Shown: positions 15,591-25,263, numbered from the stretch's first letter. The stretch is DNA of 64,000 nt from Mucisphaera sp965279675 (GCF_965279675.1 NZ_CBDIIJ010000002.1:1364001-1428000); one strand, 5' to 3'. Program-made: numbers and translations. Notes: generated from the sequence alone by a model not told the origin.

Positions 15591-16688
15591 ATGGGCCTAA
15601 AAGAGAAGGTCTTCCCCGCCATCGCCGCCCTGGCAATCGCCGGATCGGCCCACGCCCAGGAGGCGCAGGTCGGCTACGCAGCCGTCACCGTCCCCGCCGG
15701 CACCGACACCCGCGTATCCATCCCCTTCCAGGAAAACAGCCTCGGTGAGTTCACCATCGCCGCCATCAACGGCGACACGCTCACCGTCAACGATCCCGAA
15801 GGGCTTCTCAACACCACCCTCGGCACCAACGCCCAGGGCCGCCCCCTCTACTACGCCCGCTTCGCCGACGGCCCTCTCGCCGGCCGCTGGTTCAACATCG
15901 TCAGCCAGTCCGGCACCCAACTCCAGCTGGTCGTCGAGGGCTCCGATGCCTCCGCCGCCACCCTCCTGCAGTCGGCCGGTCTCAACCAGACCATCGCCGT
16001 CCTGCCCCACTGGACCATCGAAGCCATCTTCCCCGATGGCGCCGAAGGACTGACCTTCGCCGCCTCGCCCAACCCCTTCCAGCCCACCTTCCGCATCCTG
16101 GTCCCCCAGGAAACCGACGGTGTCGGCGTCAACATCCCCGCCCTCACCGGCATCTTCTATCTCAACGGCGACTGGCGCACCCGCACAGGCGGCTTCGCCA
16201 ACGACTTCGTCCTTGAGCCCCAGGGAACCCTCATCCTCCGCAACCCCGCCCCCCTCAGCACCGGCGAGGCCGATGACCCCCAGACCCTCATCGACGAGTC
16301 CTCCGGCAACCTCAGCTTCTTCGGCGTCGGGCAGAGCCTCGGCTTCAACATCGTCGAGAGCATCGCCATCGAGAACGTCCAGAACGACACCATCCTCGGC
16401 ACCGGCGTCACCGAGCCCACCACGCTCGCCGCCAGCGGACTCAGCCAGGTCGTCGACAACTCCCCCAGCACCCTGAGCCCGGGCGACCAGGTCCTCATCT
16501 TCGATGCCCCTGCCGCCGAGTCCGGCTTCGACCCCGCCGCCGCGACCACCGTCATCAAGGTCAACGACAGCTTCGTCACCCTTGCCGGTGACCCCGCCAA
16601 CGACCTCGTCATCGACCCCGCACAGGTCATCGTCGTCCGCAAGAACCCCGGTGTCCCCGGCGAGGTCACCTGGGAAGTCAACCCGTAA
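15591..16688 (+). CDS. Secreted protein resembling the TIGR02597 family
   Basis: A 365-residue exported protein with a signal peptide (MGLKEKVFPAIAALAIAGSA, cleavage near AHAQ). The mature part is beta-rich, with VGYAAVTVPAGTDTRVSIPF near the N terminus and alternating short strands rich in Thr, Leu and Asp. The order of segments (VSIPF, then a final VVRKNPG) recalls TIGR02597, a family of unknown function seen in Verrucomicrobia and Planctomycetes, but this is from memory and not certain. No catalytic motif or anchoring tail is visible. The ATG has AGGAG 8 nt upstream. It is followed 62 nt later by a PEP-CTERM protein gene, and the two may be co-exported surface proteins. Confidence 0.6.
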   Translation: MGLKEKVFPAIAALAIAGSAHAQEAQVGYAAVTVPAGTDTRVSIPFQENSLGEFTIAAINGDTLTVNDPEGLLNTTLGTNAQGRPLYYARFADGPLAGRWFNIVSQSGTQLQLVVEGSDASAATLLQSAGLNQTIAVLPHWTIEAIFPDGAEGLTFAASPNPFQPTFRILVPQETDGVGVNIPALTGIFYLNGDWRTRTGGFANDFVLEPQGTLILRNPAPLSTGEADDPQTLIDESSGNLSFFGVGQSLGFNIVESIAIENVQNDTILGTGVTEPTTLAASGLSQVVDNSPSTLSPGDQVLIFDAPAAESGFDPAAATTVIKVNDSFVTLAGDPANDLVIDPAQVIVVRKNPGVPGEVTWEVNP

Positions 16689-16750
16689 ACCAACCTGCGG
16701 GCAGCTTCCCAGCCGCCTCACCCAGGTAAGAGAAAGAACCGGAGTTCACC

Positions 16751-17704
16751 ATGAAGAAAACAGCACTGCTACTGACCGCCTTCGCGGGCCTGGCCGTCTC
16801 GGCCCCGGCCGCACAGGCCGCCTTCAGCCTCGATATCTCCGCCGGCGTCCTCAAAAACGCCGACGGCTCACTGGCACTCACCGGCGGCTCGCTCGCCATC
16901 ATCGCCGACCTCGGCACGCCCGGCATCGCCAACCCCACCAGCGATTCCTGGGGCGGCTCAGGCGACGACGTCGTCCTCGATGTCCTCGAAATCGGCTCAG
17001 CCTTCGGGATCGATGGCGTCGTCTCTGGCCTCTTCGGCCCCTACGACGCCCCCGCCAATACCGAGCTCTTCTTCGTCTTCTTCGATAACGATTTCGACAC
17101 CCTGGTCTCCGGCCTCGCACCGGCAACCAGCCTCATCGACGCCGGCCCCGGCGCCGATGTCGACTTCGGCATCATCGATGGCGATTTCATCATCACCAAC
17201 CCCAACGCCAACGGCTTCCCCGCTCAGGCACTCACCACCGAGGCCTTCGGGGCGCTCGCGCCCGTCGAGCTCTGGGCCAACGACGGCACCACCGCCGCCA
17301 CCTCCGGCAACACCGGCGACTTCAACGGCGACACCGTCATCGATCAGGTCGACATCGACCTGCTCGTCAGCAACCTCGGCGACCCCGGCTTCGACCTCAC
17401 CAACGACGGCGTCAGCGACAGCGACGACCTCGAAGAGCTCATCCTCAATGTCATCGGCACCTCGTTTGGCGACGCCAACCTCGACGGCAACGTCGACCTC
17501 ATCGACCTCTCGGCACTCGCCACCAACTTCAACGGCACGACCGGCTGGGCTGGCGGCAACTTCAACACCGACAGCGTCGTCGACCTGATCGACCTCTCCG
17601 TCCTCGCCACCAACTTCGGTGCCTCCAACCCCATCCCCGAGCCCGTCTCCGCCGCCCTGCTGGGCCTCGGCGGGATCGCCATCCTCGGTCGTCGTTCCAA
17701 GTAA
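16751..17704 (+). CDS. PEP-CTERM protein with dockerin-like repeats
   Basis: A 317-residue exported protein. Signal peptide 1-23 (ending AAQAA). Residues 24-185 have no recognised domain. From about 187 several EF-hand-like dockerin segments follow: GDFNGDTVIDQVDIDLL, DLTNDGVSDSDDLEELI, GDANLDGNVDLIDLSALA and GNFNTDSVVDLIDLSVLA, all with calcium-type DxNxDxxVD spacing. The C terminus is PIPEPVSAALLGLGGIAIL followed by GRRSK, a PEP motif, membrane segment and basic end recognised by exosortase. No exosortase gene is in the window. The last two repeats and tail are nearly identical to those of the protein at 46.2-47.8 kb. Confidence 0.87.
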   Translation: MKKTALLLTAFAGLAVSAPAAQAAFSLDISAGVLKNADGSLALTGGSLAIIADLGTPGIANPTSDSWGGSGDDVVLDVLEIGSAFGIDGVVSGLFGPYDAPANTELFFVFFDNDFDTLVSGLAPATSLIDAGPGADVDFGIIDGDFIITNPNANGFPAQALTTEAFGALAPVELWANDGTTAATSGNTGDFNGDTVIDQVDIDLLVSNLGDPGFDLTNDGVSDSDDLEELILNVIGTSFGDANLDGNVDLIDLSALATNFNGTTGWAGGNFNTDSVVDLIDLSVLATNFGASNPIPEPVSAALLGLGGIAILGRRSK

Positions 17705-17741
17705 TCCACTGTTACTCAAACATCCAACCCAAAAAAACCCC

Positions 17742-17760
17742 GGGACGCACCGCACGTCCC
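17742..17760 (+). terminator. Possible hairpin after the PEP-CTERM gene
   Basis: GGGACG (17742-17747) and CGTCCC (17755-17760) can pair around a 7-nt loop, 38 nt after the stop codon. There is no T run after it, so it may be a weak terminator or an mRNA-stabilising stem rather than a classic intrinsic terminator. Confidence 0.35.
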
Positions 17761-17785
17761 AACCAACCCAAAAGGAAGATGAAAG

Positions 17786-19777
17786 ATGAAGTCAACCATG
17801 AAGCTAATGTGTGCCGCTCTCGTCGCCGGTCTTGGCGTCGTCGGCACCGCGCAGGCCGCCATCAACACCACCAACGAAGTGATCTTCGGTGACTCCGGCA
17901 CCGTCGGTCCCTTCACCGATGCCTCGCCCGCCGGCGACGGCCTCTTCCTCATCGCCCAGTCCGGCACCCTCACCGCCGACCAGTGGTACAACCTCCAGGC
18001 ACGCGTCGTCGTCCTCCCCGGTGCCACCCTCGTCATCGAGCCCGGCGTCGTCTTCGCCTCCGGCAACGCCCCGGGTGGTGAGGCCGGCACCCTCGTCGTC
18101 GCCCGCGGCGCACAGATCATCGCCGAAGGCACCGTCGACAACCCCATCATCTTCACCAGCCGTACCGACCTCGCCAACTGGGCCGATGACGCTTCCCATC
18201 CCACCGGCAAGAACCCCCGCGAACGTGGTGTCTGGCGTCAGGGTGCCGCCGAATGGGGCAGCCTCGCCGTCCTCGGCAACGCACGCATCTCTGACACCCG
18301 TCAGAACCCCTCCAACGGCACCGCCTTCGACGTCTCCAAGGAAGCACCCATCGAAGGCCTGCCCACCCTCGCCGGCGGCGTGAACCTCTACGGCGGCCTC
18401 GCCGATAACGACGACTCCGGCGTCCTCAGCTACATCTCGCTCAGCTACGGCGGCGACGACTTCAACCCCGCCAGCAACTCCGAGCTCAACGGCGCATCCT
18501 TCGGCGGCGTCGGCCGCGGAACCGATGTCTCGCACATCGAGATCTTCAACAACATCGACGACGGCCTCGAGATCTTCGGCGGCTCCGTCAACGTCAAGAA
18601 CCTCGCCGTCTGGAACATCGGCGACGACTCGCTCGACATCGACCAGGGCTACCGCGGCAAGCTCCAGTTCGTCTTCATCGTCCAGGGTGCCGCCGGTTCC
18701 CTGAACCAGGGCTCCGGCTACGGCGACAACGCCGTCGAAGCCGACGGCGCCGACGGCGACTCGACCGCTCAGCCCGTCACCGCCATCTCCCTCTGGAACG
18801 CCACCGTCATCGGCGCCCCCGAAGTCCCCGCCGCCTTCCCCGGCCAGGACCCGGACTCCTCCGACCACCTCGTCGCACTCCGTGACAACGCCAACGTCCA
18901 GTTCTGGAACTCCATCTTCATGACCGGCGGCGGCAACGTCATCAACAACGATGGCGACGACGGCGACGGCTCCACCGGTTACGGGGCCGCAGGCAGCCTC
19001 AGCTTCTCCGACCGCTGGTCCACCCCCGCCAGCTACTACCTCGATCCCGCCAACGGCTTCGCCAACGCAGGCAGCGCCATTGCCGCCGACTTCGCCGCCG
19101 CATACACCGCTCAGGACCCCGCCGCCAACCTCCTCCAGGTCGCCGGCAGCCTCTTCTTCGGCAACGAGTCCGGAGCCTACGGCACCGCCATCGCCGAAGG
19201 CGTTGTCCCCGCTGAAACCGTCGGCAGCGAGAACGTCACCCTCGGCAACAAGGTCGTCGGCGACCTGCCCATCGTCGCCATCACCCGGGCGACCGTTCCA
19301 GGCGACTTCCCCTTCTACGTGCCCTCCTCCGACTTCGGCGACGGCACCATCGGCAACGTGATGTCCATCGACCCACGGGCCGCCGAAGAAGCCCTCGCCG
19401 TCAACCGCGAGCTCGCCTTCCAGCCCCCGGCCGACGGCTTCTACACCACACCGACCAACTTCGTCGGTGCCGTCAGCCCCTCCTCCGACTGGCTCCAGGG
19501 CTGGACCGGCATCTCCGCCATCGACAACAACAGCGCCCAGAAGATCCTCGCTAGCCCCGCACGGCTCGACGATCCCTCAGGCGTCGCCCTGCAACTCGCT
19601 CCTTCCGTCACCTTCGACACCATGGCCGGCGTCCTCTACGAAGTCGTCGCCGTCGATGCCGACAACAACGAGCGCGTCGTCAGCGCCATCGTCGGTACCG
19701 GAGCCCCCGTCACCGTCGCCGACAACGGCCCGCTCGACGCCTCCGCGAAGTACATCGTCCGGATCGCCACCCACTGA
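17786..19777 (+). CDS. Secreted right-handed beta-helix surface protein
   Basis: A 663-residue exported protein with a signal peptide (cleavage near AQAA, residue 24). The core is a parallel beta-helix, seen as repeated short strands: VVVLPGATLVIEPGVVFASG, LVVARGAQIIAEGTVDNPIIF, EWGSLAVLGNARIS, GVLSYISLSYGG, VSHIEIFNNIDDGLEIFGG, LAVWNIGDDSLDIDQGYRG. This strand order is known from a family common in marine Bacteroidetes and Proteobacteria, often encoded beside TonB-dependent receptors, with no established function. There is no lipobox and no PEP tail. AGGAAG precedes the ATG. It lies two genes before a TonB-dependent receptor, so a ligand-capturing surface role is plausible but not shown. Confidence 0.7.
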   Translation: MKSTMKLMCAALVAGLGVVGTAQAAINTTNEVIFGDSGTVGPFTDASPAGDGLFLIAQSGTLTADQWYNLQARVVVLPGATLVIEPGVVFASGNAPGGEAGTLVVARGAQIIAEGTVDNPIIFTSRTDLANWADDASHPTGKNPRERGVWRQGAAEWGSLAVLGNARISDTRQNPSNGTAFDVSKEAPIEGLPTLAGGVNLYGGLADNDDSGVLSYISLSYGGDDFNPASNSELNGASFGGVGRGTDVSHIEIFNNIDDGLEIFGGSVNVKNLAVWNIGDDSLDIDQGYRGKLQFVFIVQGAAGSLNQGSGYGDNAVEADGADGDSTAQPVTAISLWNATVIGAPEVPAAFPGQDPDSSDHLVALRDNANVQFWNSIFMTGGGNVINNDGDDGDGSTGYGAAGSLSFSDRWSTPASYYLDPANGFANAGSAIAADFAAAYTAQDPAANLLQVAGSLFFGNESGAYGTAIAEGVVPAETVGSENVTLGNKVVGDLPIVAITRATVPGDFPFYVPSSDFGDGTIGNVMSIDPRAAEEALAVNRELAFQPPADGFYTTPTNFVGAVSPSSDWLQGWTGISAIDNNSAQKILASPARLDDPSGVALQLAPSVTFDTMAGVLYEVVAVDADNNERVVSAIVGTGAPVTVADNGPLDASAKYIVRIATH

Positions 19778-19844
19778 TCCAGACGATCACATTTTGTTAA
19801 ACTGCTGACCCCCGAACGGGCTCAGCGACAACCCGAAAATCCGG

Positions 19845-19874
19845 CGATGACGGGGTCGAAAGACCCTGTCATCG
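19845..19874 (+). promoter_or_regulatory. GAAA-tetraloop hairpin before the lipoprotein gene
   Basis: A 13-bp stem, CGATGACGGGGTC (19845-19857) with GACCCTGTCATCG (19862-19874), closes on a GAAA tetraloop; the only imperfection is one G-T pair. It is followed by CTTTCTT and lies 31 nt before the GTG start at 19906. It could end the beta-helix transcript, giving partial read-through into the uptake-secretion operon, or protect the operon's 5' end. Confidence 0.55.
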
Positions 19875-19905
19875 CTTTCTTCCAGAAGGAAGACAAGGAC
19901 TCTCT

Positions 19906-21189
19906 GTGACCCACGCCAGACGACCAAAGAAGGGCTATCTTCTCGCCGTGTCGCTGACGCTATGCGCAATCGCAGGCTGCCAGGCGCCAGCCCACACGCC
20001 CGCACCCCAGCCGCAGCAAAGCCCGCACGCCGCTGCCCAACCGCCAGGCACCGGACACCCACCCGACGCCCCCATCGCCGACTGGCAGACCGAACTGCTC
20101 GACCTCTCCTTCGAGGCCGCCAGCCGTATGCCCATCGTCATCCACCTCAAGAACCGCTCCCGCGCCCAGTACCGCGTCATCCAGGCCGCCCTCCAACTCG
20201 ACCAGCCCTCACGGGCACTCACCTACAGCCAGGGCATCGACAACTGGCAACGCGGCGCCGCCGCCGCCGACTACGCCCTCTACGCTGCCACCCAAGGCCA
20301 CGCAGATCCCATCGACCAGCAACTGCTCATCGCCGAGGCCACCGCCAAACTCGCCACCCAGGACTGGCAACGGCAGTACATCGACATGATCGCCGCCAGA
20401 ACCCAACTCGTCCTCGGCCAGCAGCAGGCCGCTCGCGAGTTCCGAAACCAGCCCATCGACAACCTCTACGAAGGCGCCCTCGACATCACCGAGGCAAGCC
20501 TCAGCACCAACGACGCCTTCGATCAGATCGTCGCCCGGCTCGACACCCTCCTGGCCAGCCAGCGCTACGAAGCCATCATCAACGGCGCCCAGGCCTACGC
20601 CGAACTCTTCGGAAAACACTATAAAAACACCGAGCGCAGAGCCCTTATCGAAGACAAACTCCGCGCCGCCTACCAGCACATGCCCGGCCCCGAAACCATC
20701 GATCTGCTCCTCTCACTCAGCCGGGTCGCCATCGATCACAACGACCACGACACCGCCTCACGCCTCCTCGACGACGCCCAGCAGATCACCGAGCAGGCAG
20801 CCTGGCCCACCGGCACCCAGTACCGCTACCAGTTCGTCTCGCGCATCGCACAGGCCCGACACGACATCCATCAGACCAGCACCGCACACCAGCTGCTCCA
20901 GCAGCTCATCGACCAGTACAACCAGGACGAAGAACAGATCGTCAACATCACCCGCGCCGATGCCATAAGAGCCATCGCCGAGGGATACGCCAGGCTCGGG
21001 GAGAAAGACCAGGCCCGGAACCTCTACCTCCGGGCCCTCGAACAGGGCTTTGTCAACCCCAACAGCCGACCGCGGGCCGATGACCTCATCGACACCTGCC
21101 TCTCGATGGCTGCCGCCAACGTCGAACCCAACGACGAGATCTGGCAGCGAGTCCGAGACCAGCACGCCCGCCTGGGACCCCCATGGTGA
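19906..21189 (+). CDS. Lipoprotein with TPR-like helical repeats
   Basis: A 427-residue predicted lipoprotein with lipobox IAGC (Cys about 24) after a basic N terminus and short hydrophobic core, then a Pro/Gln/Ala-rich linker (25-55). The rest is all-helical with TPR-like spacing, including YLRALEQGF and AEGYARLGEKDQARNLYLRAL near the C terminus. It starts at GTG with AAGGA about 9 nt upstream. Its stop overlaps the start of the TonB-dependent receptor gene by 7 nt, so it is coupled to it. By position it may act as a surface or periplasmic accessory of the receptor. No enzyme motif is seen. Confidence 0.75.
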   Translation: MTHARRPKKGYLLAVSLTLCAIAGCQAPAHTPAPQPQQSPHAAAQPPGTGHPPDAPIADWQTELLDLSFEAASRMPIVIHLKNRSRAQYRVIQAALQLDQPSRALTYSQGIDNWQRGAAAADYALYAATQGHADPIDQQLLIAEATAKLATQDWQRQYIDMIAARTQLVLGQQQAAREFRNQPIDNLYEGALDITEASLSTNDAFDQIVARLDTLLASQRYEAIINGAQAYAELFGKHYKNTERRALIEDKLRAAYQHMPGPETIDLLLSLSRVAIDHNDHDTASRLLDDAQQITEQAAWPTGTQYRYQFVSRIAQARHDIHQTSTAHQLLQQLIDQYNQDEEQIVNITRADAIRAIAEGYARLGEKDQARNLYLRALEQGFVNPNSRPRADDLIDTCLSMAAANVEPNDEIWQRVRDQHARLGPPW

Positions 21190-24100
21190 TCCACCCATCC
21201 CGCAGCCTCTACCTCGCCAGCGCCGTCGTGCTCGCGACCGCGAGCGCTGCCTACGCGCAGGAAGTCGGAGCCATTCGAGGCACCGTCTTCGACGCCGACT
21301 TCGACGCGCCACTACGTGACGCCACCGTCACCATCACCGAAACAGGACAGCAGACCACCACCGGACTCGACGGCGGCTACACCTTCGGCGAAGTCCCTCC
21401 CGGCCAGTACACCCTCGTCTTCGCCAGAGACGGCTTCCTCCAGCAGGTCGAGGCCGGTGTGCTGGTCACAGAAGGCCAACTCACCGACCTCAACGCCACC
21501 CTCGCCGGCGACTTCGCCGAGATGGACGAGTTCATCGTCCAGGACATCCAACTCGGCGGCGACACCGACATCGGACTCCTCGAACTACGCATCGAAAGCC
21601 CCGCGCTCATCGACGCCGTCGGGGCCGACCTCCTCTCACAGGCCGGCGCAGGCGACGCCGAAGCCGGTCTCAAACTCGTCGCCGGATCCACCACCACCGC
21701 CGACGGCTTCGCCGCCGTCCGCGGACTCCCGCCACGCTTCATCAGCACCCAGCTCAACGGCGTCGTCCTCCCCAGCGCCGACCCCGACACCCGCGCCGTC
21801 CAGCTCGATCTCTTCCCCTCCGACATCATCGAGTCCATCCAGGTCAGCAAAACCTTCACACCCGACCAGCAGGGACAAGCCTCAGGCGGCGCCGTCAACA
21901 TCGTCACCAAGTCCATCCCCGACCAGAACTTCCTCAAAATCTCCACCGGCACCGAATACAACACCAACCGACCCGGCAACGGCGAGTTCCTCGTCGACTC
22001 CCGAGGAGGGCCCAACTTCTTCGGCATCGATGGCGACCGCGCCCTCCCCGGATCCCTCGCAGGACTCACCGGCAACCCCCCCGAACTGCCCAACAACTTC
22101 TTCGGCAACCCCGGACCCAACAACGGCAACCCGCCCATCGAATACGACTGGTCCGTCGCCACGGGCGTCCAGCACGAATTCGACACCGGCGTCCGCGTCG
22201 GCGGCCTGTTCACCTACTTCTACGAACAGGACATGACCCACCGCGAAAACGTCGTCAACCACGACAAGGTCATCAGCACCAACAACCCCAACGCCGGACT
22301 CATCCCCAACACCAGCGGCAGCAACCAGAACGGATTCCTCCAGACCACCAACCTCGGCGAAGACCAGATCCTCACCAGCCTCTTCAACGAAACCGAGTCC
22401 TCACACCAGGTCGTCTGGGGCAGCCTCGCCACCCTCGGCATCGAATCCGACCTCCACGAAATCAGCTTCACCTACATGTTCACCCAGAACACCGCCGCCA
22501 CCGCCACCGTCGGTGAAGACACCCTCGGCAAAAACCTCAAGTTCCCCGGCCACGACCCGCTCCAGATCGTCACCCCAGGCGGCGCCCAGGACCCCACCAA
22601 CGGCAACGAAAACACCTCCGACTTCGCACCCTACCGAAGGCTCGAAACCCAGGAATACCTCGAACGCACCGTCGAAACCTTCCAGCTAAGCGGCCAACAC
22701 ACCCTCGCTTCCGAAGAACGCGCCGCCGACACCTGGAACGTCGGACCCTTCGAGTTCATGCCCCCCGTCTTCGACTGGAACGTCGCACGCAGCACCTCAC
22801 AACGCGAGGAACCCGGCACCCTCATCTTCGACACCAAGTACTTCTCGGCATCACCGGGTAGACCCGACGGCTCGCAGGAGCCCGTCACCTTCGAAGGAGC
22901 CAGCGGTGCCCTCGGTGCCTTCAACATCGTCTTCCAGGACATCCAGGAAGACTCCACCCAATACGGCCTCAACCTCCGATTCCCCTTCCGCCAGTGGAAC
23001 AACGAAGAGGGCTACCTCAAGATCGGCTACTTCAACGATCAGGTCACCCGAGACTTCCGACAAGACACCTTCACCATCCCCGAAATCATCGACGGGCAGA
23101 TCAACGAAAACGTCCTGCTCCTCAGCCCCTTCGGCGGGGTCACGCTCTCCGAAGCCATCGCCAACCCCGGCCTCTATGGCGACCTCTTCTTCGACCCGCT
23201 GCCCGGCGTCCCCATCAACCTCCGACCCCCCATCCCCTTCTTCCAGCCCGCCAACGACCCCGGCGCCATCATCGCAACCCCCATCGACTTCCAGTACACC
23301 GGCGAGCAGGACGTCCAGGCCCTCTACTGGATGGTCGACCTCCCCATCACCCCCTACCTCAAGGTCATAGGCGGGCTCCGATTCGAAAGCACCAACATCG
23401 GCACCAACATCGTCCCCGATACCCCCACCACCGAAGTCTTCCTCGACGCACCCGTTCTCATCGATAACGGCGGAACCCTCGGAACACCCATCGACGTCAA
23501 CGCCCTACCCGCCGGAACACTCGACGCCACCATCGACCAGGACGACATCCTCCCCGCCATCGCCTTCATCCTCGAACCCATCGACAACGTCATGATCCGC
23601 GCCGGCTACAGCGAAACCATCGCGCGACCCACTTTCCGAGAGCTCACCCCCGTCTCCCAGTCCCTCTTCTTCGGACAGACACCCTTCGTCGGCAACCCCT
23701 TCCTCGAAATGAGCTCCATCAAGAACTACGACCTCCGCATCGACTACCGACCCTTCCCCGACACCCTCTTCTCCGCGTCCTACTTCTACAAAGACCTCAC
23801 CAACCCCATCCAGGTCGTCCGCCAGGCACAGGGCATCAACAGCATCGTCGTCCCCGTCAACTTCCCCTCTGGACAGATCGAAGGCTACGAAGTCGAAGTC
23901 CGACAGTCCGTCGGCAGATGGTTCGAGCCCCTCCAGGGCATGACCATCGGCGGCAACGCCACCCTCCTCAACACCGAAGTCGAACTCAGACCCTTCGAAC
24001 GCGATCAGCTCAACCGCTCCGGCATCCGCGGCAACACCATCGAGATGATCAACGCCCCAGAACACCTCTACAACCTCTACGTCAACTACAACCAGCAGGA

Positions 24101-24431
24101 CCTCGGCACCTCCATCTCCCTCTTCTACACCGTCCGAGGCGACACCCTCGTCACCCCCGCAGGTGTCAAGGACGATGGCGGCGTCGGCTCCGGAGCACCC
24201 GCCGCCTTCGTCCTCCCCGCCGTCTACGAAGAAGAGTTCGGCACCCTCAACCTCACCATCGTCCAACGCCTCACCGACTACCTCAGCCTCAAGTTCTCCG
24301 CCAAAAACCTCCTCGACCCCGATATACAAACCGTCTACAAGGGAGCCGGCGTCCGCGGAAACAACCTCCGCACCTCCTACAACGCAGGCATCGACCTCTC
24401 GCTAGGCATCACCTTCAACTACGAGTTCTAA
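21183..24431 (+). CDS. TonB-dependent outer membrane receptor with N-terminal carboxypeptidase-regulatory-like domain
   Basis: A 1082-residue outer membrane transporter. After the signal peptide (cleavage near AYAQ, 26) a CarboxypepD-regulatory-like beta-sandwich covers about 28-115 (GAIRGTVFDADFDAPLRDATV, split as visible strands). The plug domain follows (AAVRGLPPRFISTQLNGVVLP; SDIIESIQVSKTFTPDQQG; GGAVNIVTKS). The rest is a 22-strand-type barrel, with RAGYSETIARPTFRELTP typical of the IPR010104 group, and the C terminus ends in aromatic Phe after NYEF, as needed for barrel insertion. It would import a ligand using energy from the TonB-ExbBD genes just downstream. The ligand is unknown; the neighbouring beta-helix protein and lipoprotein are possible partners. 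Confidence 0.9.
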   Translation: MVIHPSRSLYLASAVVLATASAAYAQEVGAIRGTVFDADFDAPLRDATVTITETGQQTTTGLDGGYTFGEVPPGQYTLVFARDGFLQQVEAGVLVTEGQLTDLNATLAGDFAEMDEFIVQDIQLGGDTDIGLLELRIESPALIDAVGADLLSQAGAGDAEAGLKLVAGSTTTADGFAAVRGLPPRFISTQLNGVVLPSADPDTRAVQLDLFPSDIIESIQVSKTFTPDQQGQASGGAVNIVTKSIPDQNFLKISTGTEYNTNRPGNGEFLVDSRGGPNFFGIDGDRALPGSLAGLTGNPPELPNNFFGNPGPNNGNPPIEYDWSVATGVQHEFDTGVRVGGLFTYFYEQDMTHRENVVNHDKVISTNNPNAGLIPNTSGSNQNGFLQTTNLGEDQILTSLFNETESSHQVVWGSLATLGIESDLHEISFTYMFTQNTAATATVGEDTLGKNLKFPGHDPLQIVTPGGAQDPTNGNENTSDFAPYRRLETQEYLERTVETFQLSGQHTLASEERAADTWNVGPFEFMPPVFDWNVARSTSQREEPGTLIFDTKYFSASPGRPDGSQEPVTFEGASGALGAFNIVFQDIQEDSTQYGLNLRFPFRQWNNEEGYLKIGYFNDQVTRDFRQDTFTIPEIIDGQINENVLLLSPFGGVTLSEAIANPGLYGDLFFDPLPGVPINLRPPIPFFQPANDPGAIIATPIDFQYTGEQDVQALYWMVDLPITPYLKVIGGLRFESTNIGTNIVPDTPTTEVFLDAPVLIDNGGTLGTPIDVNALPAGTLDATIDQDDILPAIAFILEPIDNVMIRAGYSETIARPTFRELTPVSQSLFFGQTPFVGNPFLEMSSIKNYDLRIDYRPFPDTLFSASYFYKDLTNPIQVVRQAQGINSIVVPVNFPSGQIEGYEVEVRQSVGRWFEPLQGMTIGGNATLLNTEVELRPFERDQLNRSGIRGNTIEMINAPEHLYNLYVNYNQQDLGTSISLFYTVRGDTLVTPAGVKDDGGVGSGAPAAFVLPAVYEEEFGTLNLTIVQRLTDYLSLKFSAKNLLDPDIQTVYKGAGVRGNNLRTSYNAGIDLSLGITFNYEF

Positions 24432-24449
24432 GCACCAGGGAAAACAACC

Positions 24450-25238
24450 ATGAAACCAAACACCCTGACACTCATCCTCGCAGCCCTCTGGCTCGCCGCA
24501 CCCGCCGCCGCCCAGCCGCAGGACAACACCAGCGAGCCCGCCATCGACGTCACCCGCGACCGACTCGAACGATGGGTCGAAACCCGTCGCGTCATCTCCC
24601 AGGAAAAGCGAGACCTCGAAGTCTCCCGCGAAATCCTGAGCGACCGCATCGACGTCCTCCAGGCCGAGATCGACGACCTCCGCCAACGCATCGCCGAGGC
24701 CCAGGACAACCTCAGCAAAACCGACGACCAGTTCAATGAGCTCACCGAACAGAACGACATGCTCAAACAGGCCGCCGACACCCTCCAGGCCAGCGTCATC
24801 GCGATGGAAACCCAGGTCGTCGACCTCCTCGACCGCGCCCCCGCACCCATCGTCGACCGCCTCAAGGTCCTCAGCCAGCAGATCCCCCAGGACCCCCAGC
24901 AGACCGATCTCCCCCTCGCCAACCGCTACCAGAACGTGATCGGCATCCTCAACGAAATCAACAAGTTCAACGGCGAGATCACCGTCACCAGCGAAAAACG
25001 AGACCTCCCCAACGGACAGGCCGCCGAAGTCACCGTCATGTACCTCGGCATCTCCAAGGCCTACTACACCAGCAACAACGCAGCGATCGCCGGCACCGGC
25101 ACCCCCGCCCCCGAAGGACAGTCCGGCTGGGTCTGGACACCCGACAACAACACCGGCCCCGAAATCCTCCGCGCCATCAACATCTACCGAAACACCGAGG
25201 TCGCCGACTTCGTCGATCTCCCCCTCGACATCCAGTGA
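24450..25238 (+). CDS. DUF3450-family periplasmic coiled-coil protein
   Basis: A 262-residue exported protein with a signal peptide (cleavage near AAAQ, 22). A long coiled coil spans about 40-125 (ISQEKRDLEVSREILSDRIDVL and LQAEIDDLRQRIAEAQ), followed by a globular part with KRDLPNGQAAEVTVMYLGISKAYY. This is the DUF3450 family, whose genes regularly open TonB2-type operons (DUF3450, ttpC, exbB, exbD, tonB, TPR) in marine Gammaproteobacteria. The same order is found here. It starts 18 nt after the receptor stop. Its role is probably to connect the TtpC periplasmic extension with the outer membrane, which is inference. Confidence 0.85.
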   Translation: MKPNTLTLILAALWLAAPAAAQPQDNTSEPAIDVTRDRLERWVETRRVISQEKRDLEVSREILSDRIDVLQAEIDDLRQRIAEAQDNLSKTDDQFNELTEQNDMLKQAADTLQASVIAMETQVVDLLDRAPAPIVDRLKVLSQQIPQDPQQTDLPLANRYQNVIGILNEINKFNGEITVTSEKRDLPNGQAAEVTVMYLGISKAYYTSNNAAIAGTGTPAPEGQSGWVWTPDNNTGPEILRAINIYRNTEVADFVDLPLDIQ

Positions 25239-25263
25239 CCAGGTAACGCCAGAAAGAAACACC

